A stretch of DNA of 6,155 nt from an uncultured Hymenobacter sp. (GTDB taxonomy: Bacteria; Bacteroidota; Bacteroidia; Cytophagales; Hymenobacteraceae), in assembly GCA_937871705.1 (NCBI GenBank), contig CALMOO010000706.1, positions 1 to 6,155 of the forward strand, read 5' to 3'. Below are positions 5,976 through 6,155 of the stretch, one piece after another. The notes under the pieces are model-generated. The model saw nothing but the letters and a program-made list of their open reading frames with translations. It was not told the DNA's origin and made no database searches. The position numbers and the translations under genes were made by a program. Every line of letters begins with the position of its first letter. The stretch's first letter is position 1.

Positions 5976-6155
5976 ATGAGAAATTACTGCTCTTTGCGCC
6001 TGCTGCTGGCACTATTAGCGCTGCTCCCTACCCCCCTCCTGCGGGCCCAAACCCCGCAGGGCGACGTGTTTGTGGATGCCAAAGGCGTGTTGCGCTGGCA
6101 GAAAACCAAGCGCGAAGTGGCCTTGTTCGGCGTAAACTACACGGCGCCGTTTGCT
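5976..6155 (+). CDS. Secreted protein, N-terminal fragment; probable glycoside-hydrolase-like protein (3' end outside window)
   Basis: The frame is open from ATG 5976 to the window edge (60 codons). The N-terminus MRNYCSLRLLLALLALLP then PTPLLRAQ is a clear Sec signal peptide: basic start, leucine-rich core and probable cleavage after LRA, near residue 24. The mature start has GDVFVDAKGVLRW followed by KREVALFGVNYTAPFA. The pattern of a ligand-side preamble (VDxxGVLRW) leading into FGVNYTxPFA recalls the beginning of TIM-barrel glycoside hydrolases (GH5/cellulase-like secreted proteins) in Bacteroidota, where it precedes the first barrel strand; with so little sequence the family call is tentative. 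GGAAAAG at 5965-5971 is a purine-rich possible ribosome site 4 nt before the ATG. The ATG is only 12 nt after the terminator-like T run. Confidence 0.7.
   Translation, partial: MRNYCSLRLLLALLALLPTPLLRAQTPQGDVFVDAKGVLRWQKTKREVALFGVNYTAPFA

Overview
The window looks like a chromosomal segment of a GC-rich member of the Bacteroidota, most likely Hymenobacter or a close relative (Cytophagales). The main reasons are a secreted protein ending in a type IX secretion sorting domain, an M1 peptidase of the type usually fused to an ABC permease, the scarcity of Shine-Dalgarno sequences before starts, and a long CGTCATGC...GCATGACG palindrome of a kind I associate with Hymenobacter intergenic regions. 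The genus is an inference from recall, not a database match.

Layout. Positions 2-1150 (+) hold the C-terminal peptidase part of an M1 metallopeptidase that begins before the window. After a 169-bp gap, 1320-2837 (+) encodes a secreted DUF4394 protein with a C-terminal type IX sorting domain. Facing it, 2907-3161 (-) encodes an 84-residue protein with two membrane segments. A divergent, locally AT-rich intergenic region (3162-3379) separates this from 3380-4840 (+), a soluble protein with a C-terminal DisA_N/DAC-like (diadenylate cyclase) domain. An 80-bp hairpin built from heptamer repeats follows (4841-4920). Then comes 4949-5806 (+), an ASKHA sugar kinase of the N-acetylglucosamine kinase/BadF-BadG type. 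A 119-bp palindromic element with a T-rich 3' flank (5837-5964) separates it from the last gene (5976 to the window end, +). That gene is the start of a secreted protein resembling glycoside-hydrolase-like proteins of Bacteroidota.

How the genes relate. There is no clear multi-gene operon: the gaps are 69-218 bp, several hold repeats, and one gene is inverted. The amino-sugar kinase and the predicted secreted hydrolase could both serve glycan use, but a terminator-like palindrome lies between them. The most interesting protein is the DAC-like one. Its C-terminal domain keeps the DGA motif but has RYN where classical DAC enzymes have RHR. The region before it appears to contain a second, degenerate copy of the same fold, suggesting a catalytic domain joined to a DAC-derived sensor or regulator. 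No recognisable effector or defence partner lies beside it, so I do not claim a complete new system. The two intergenic palindromes are the other notable features.
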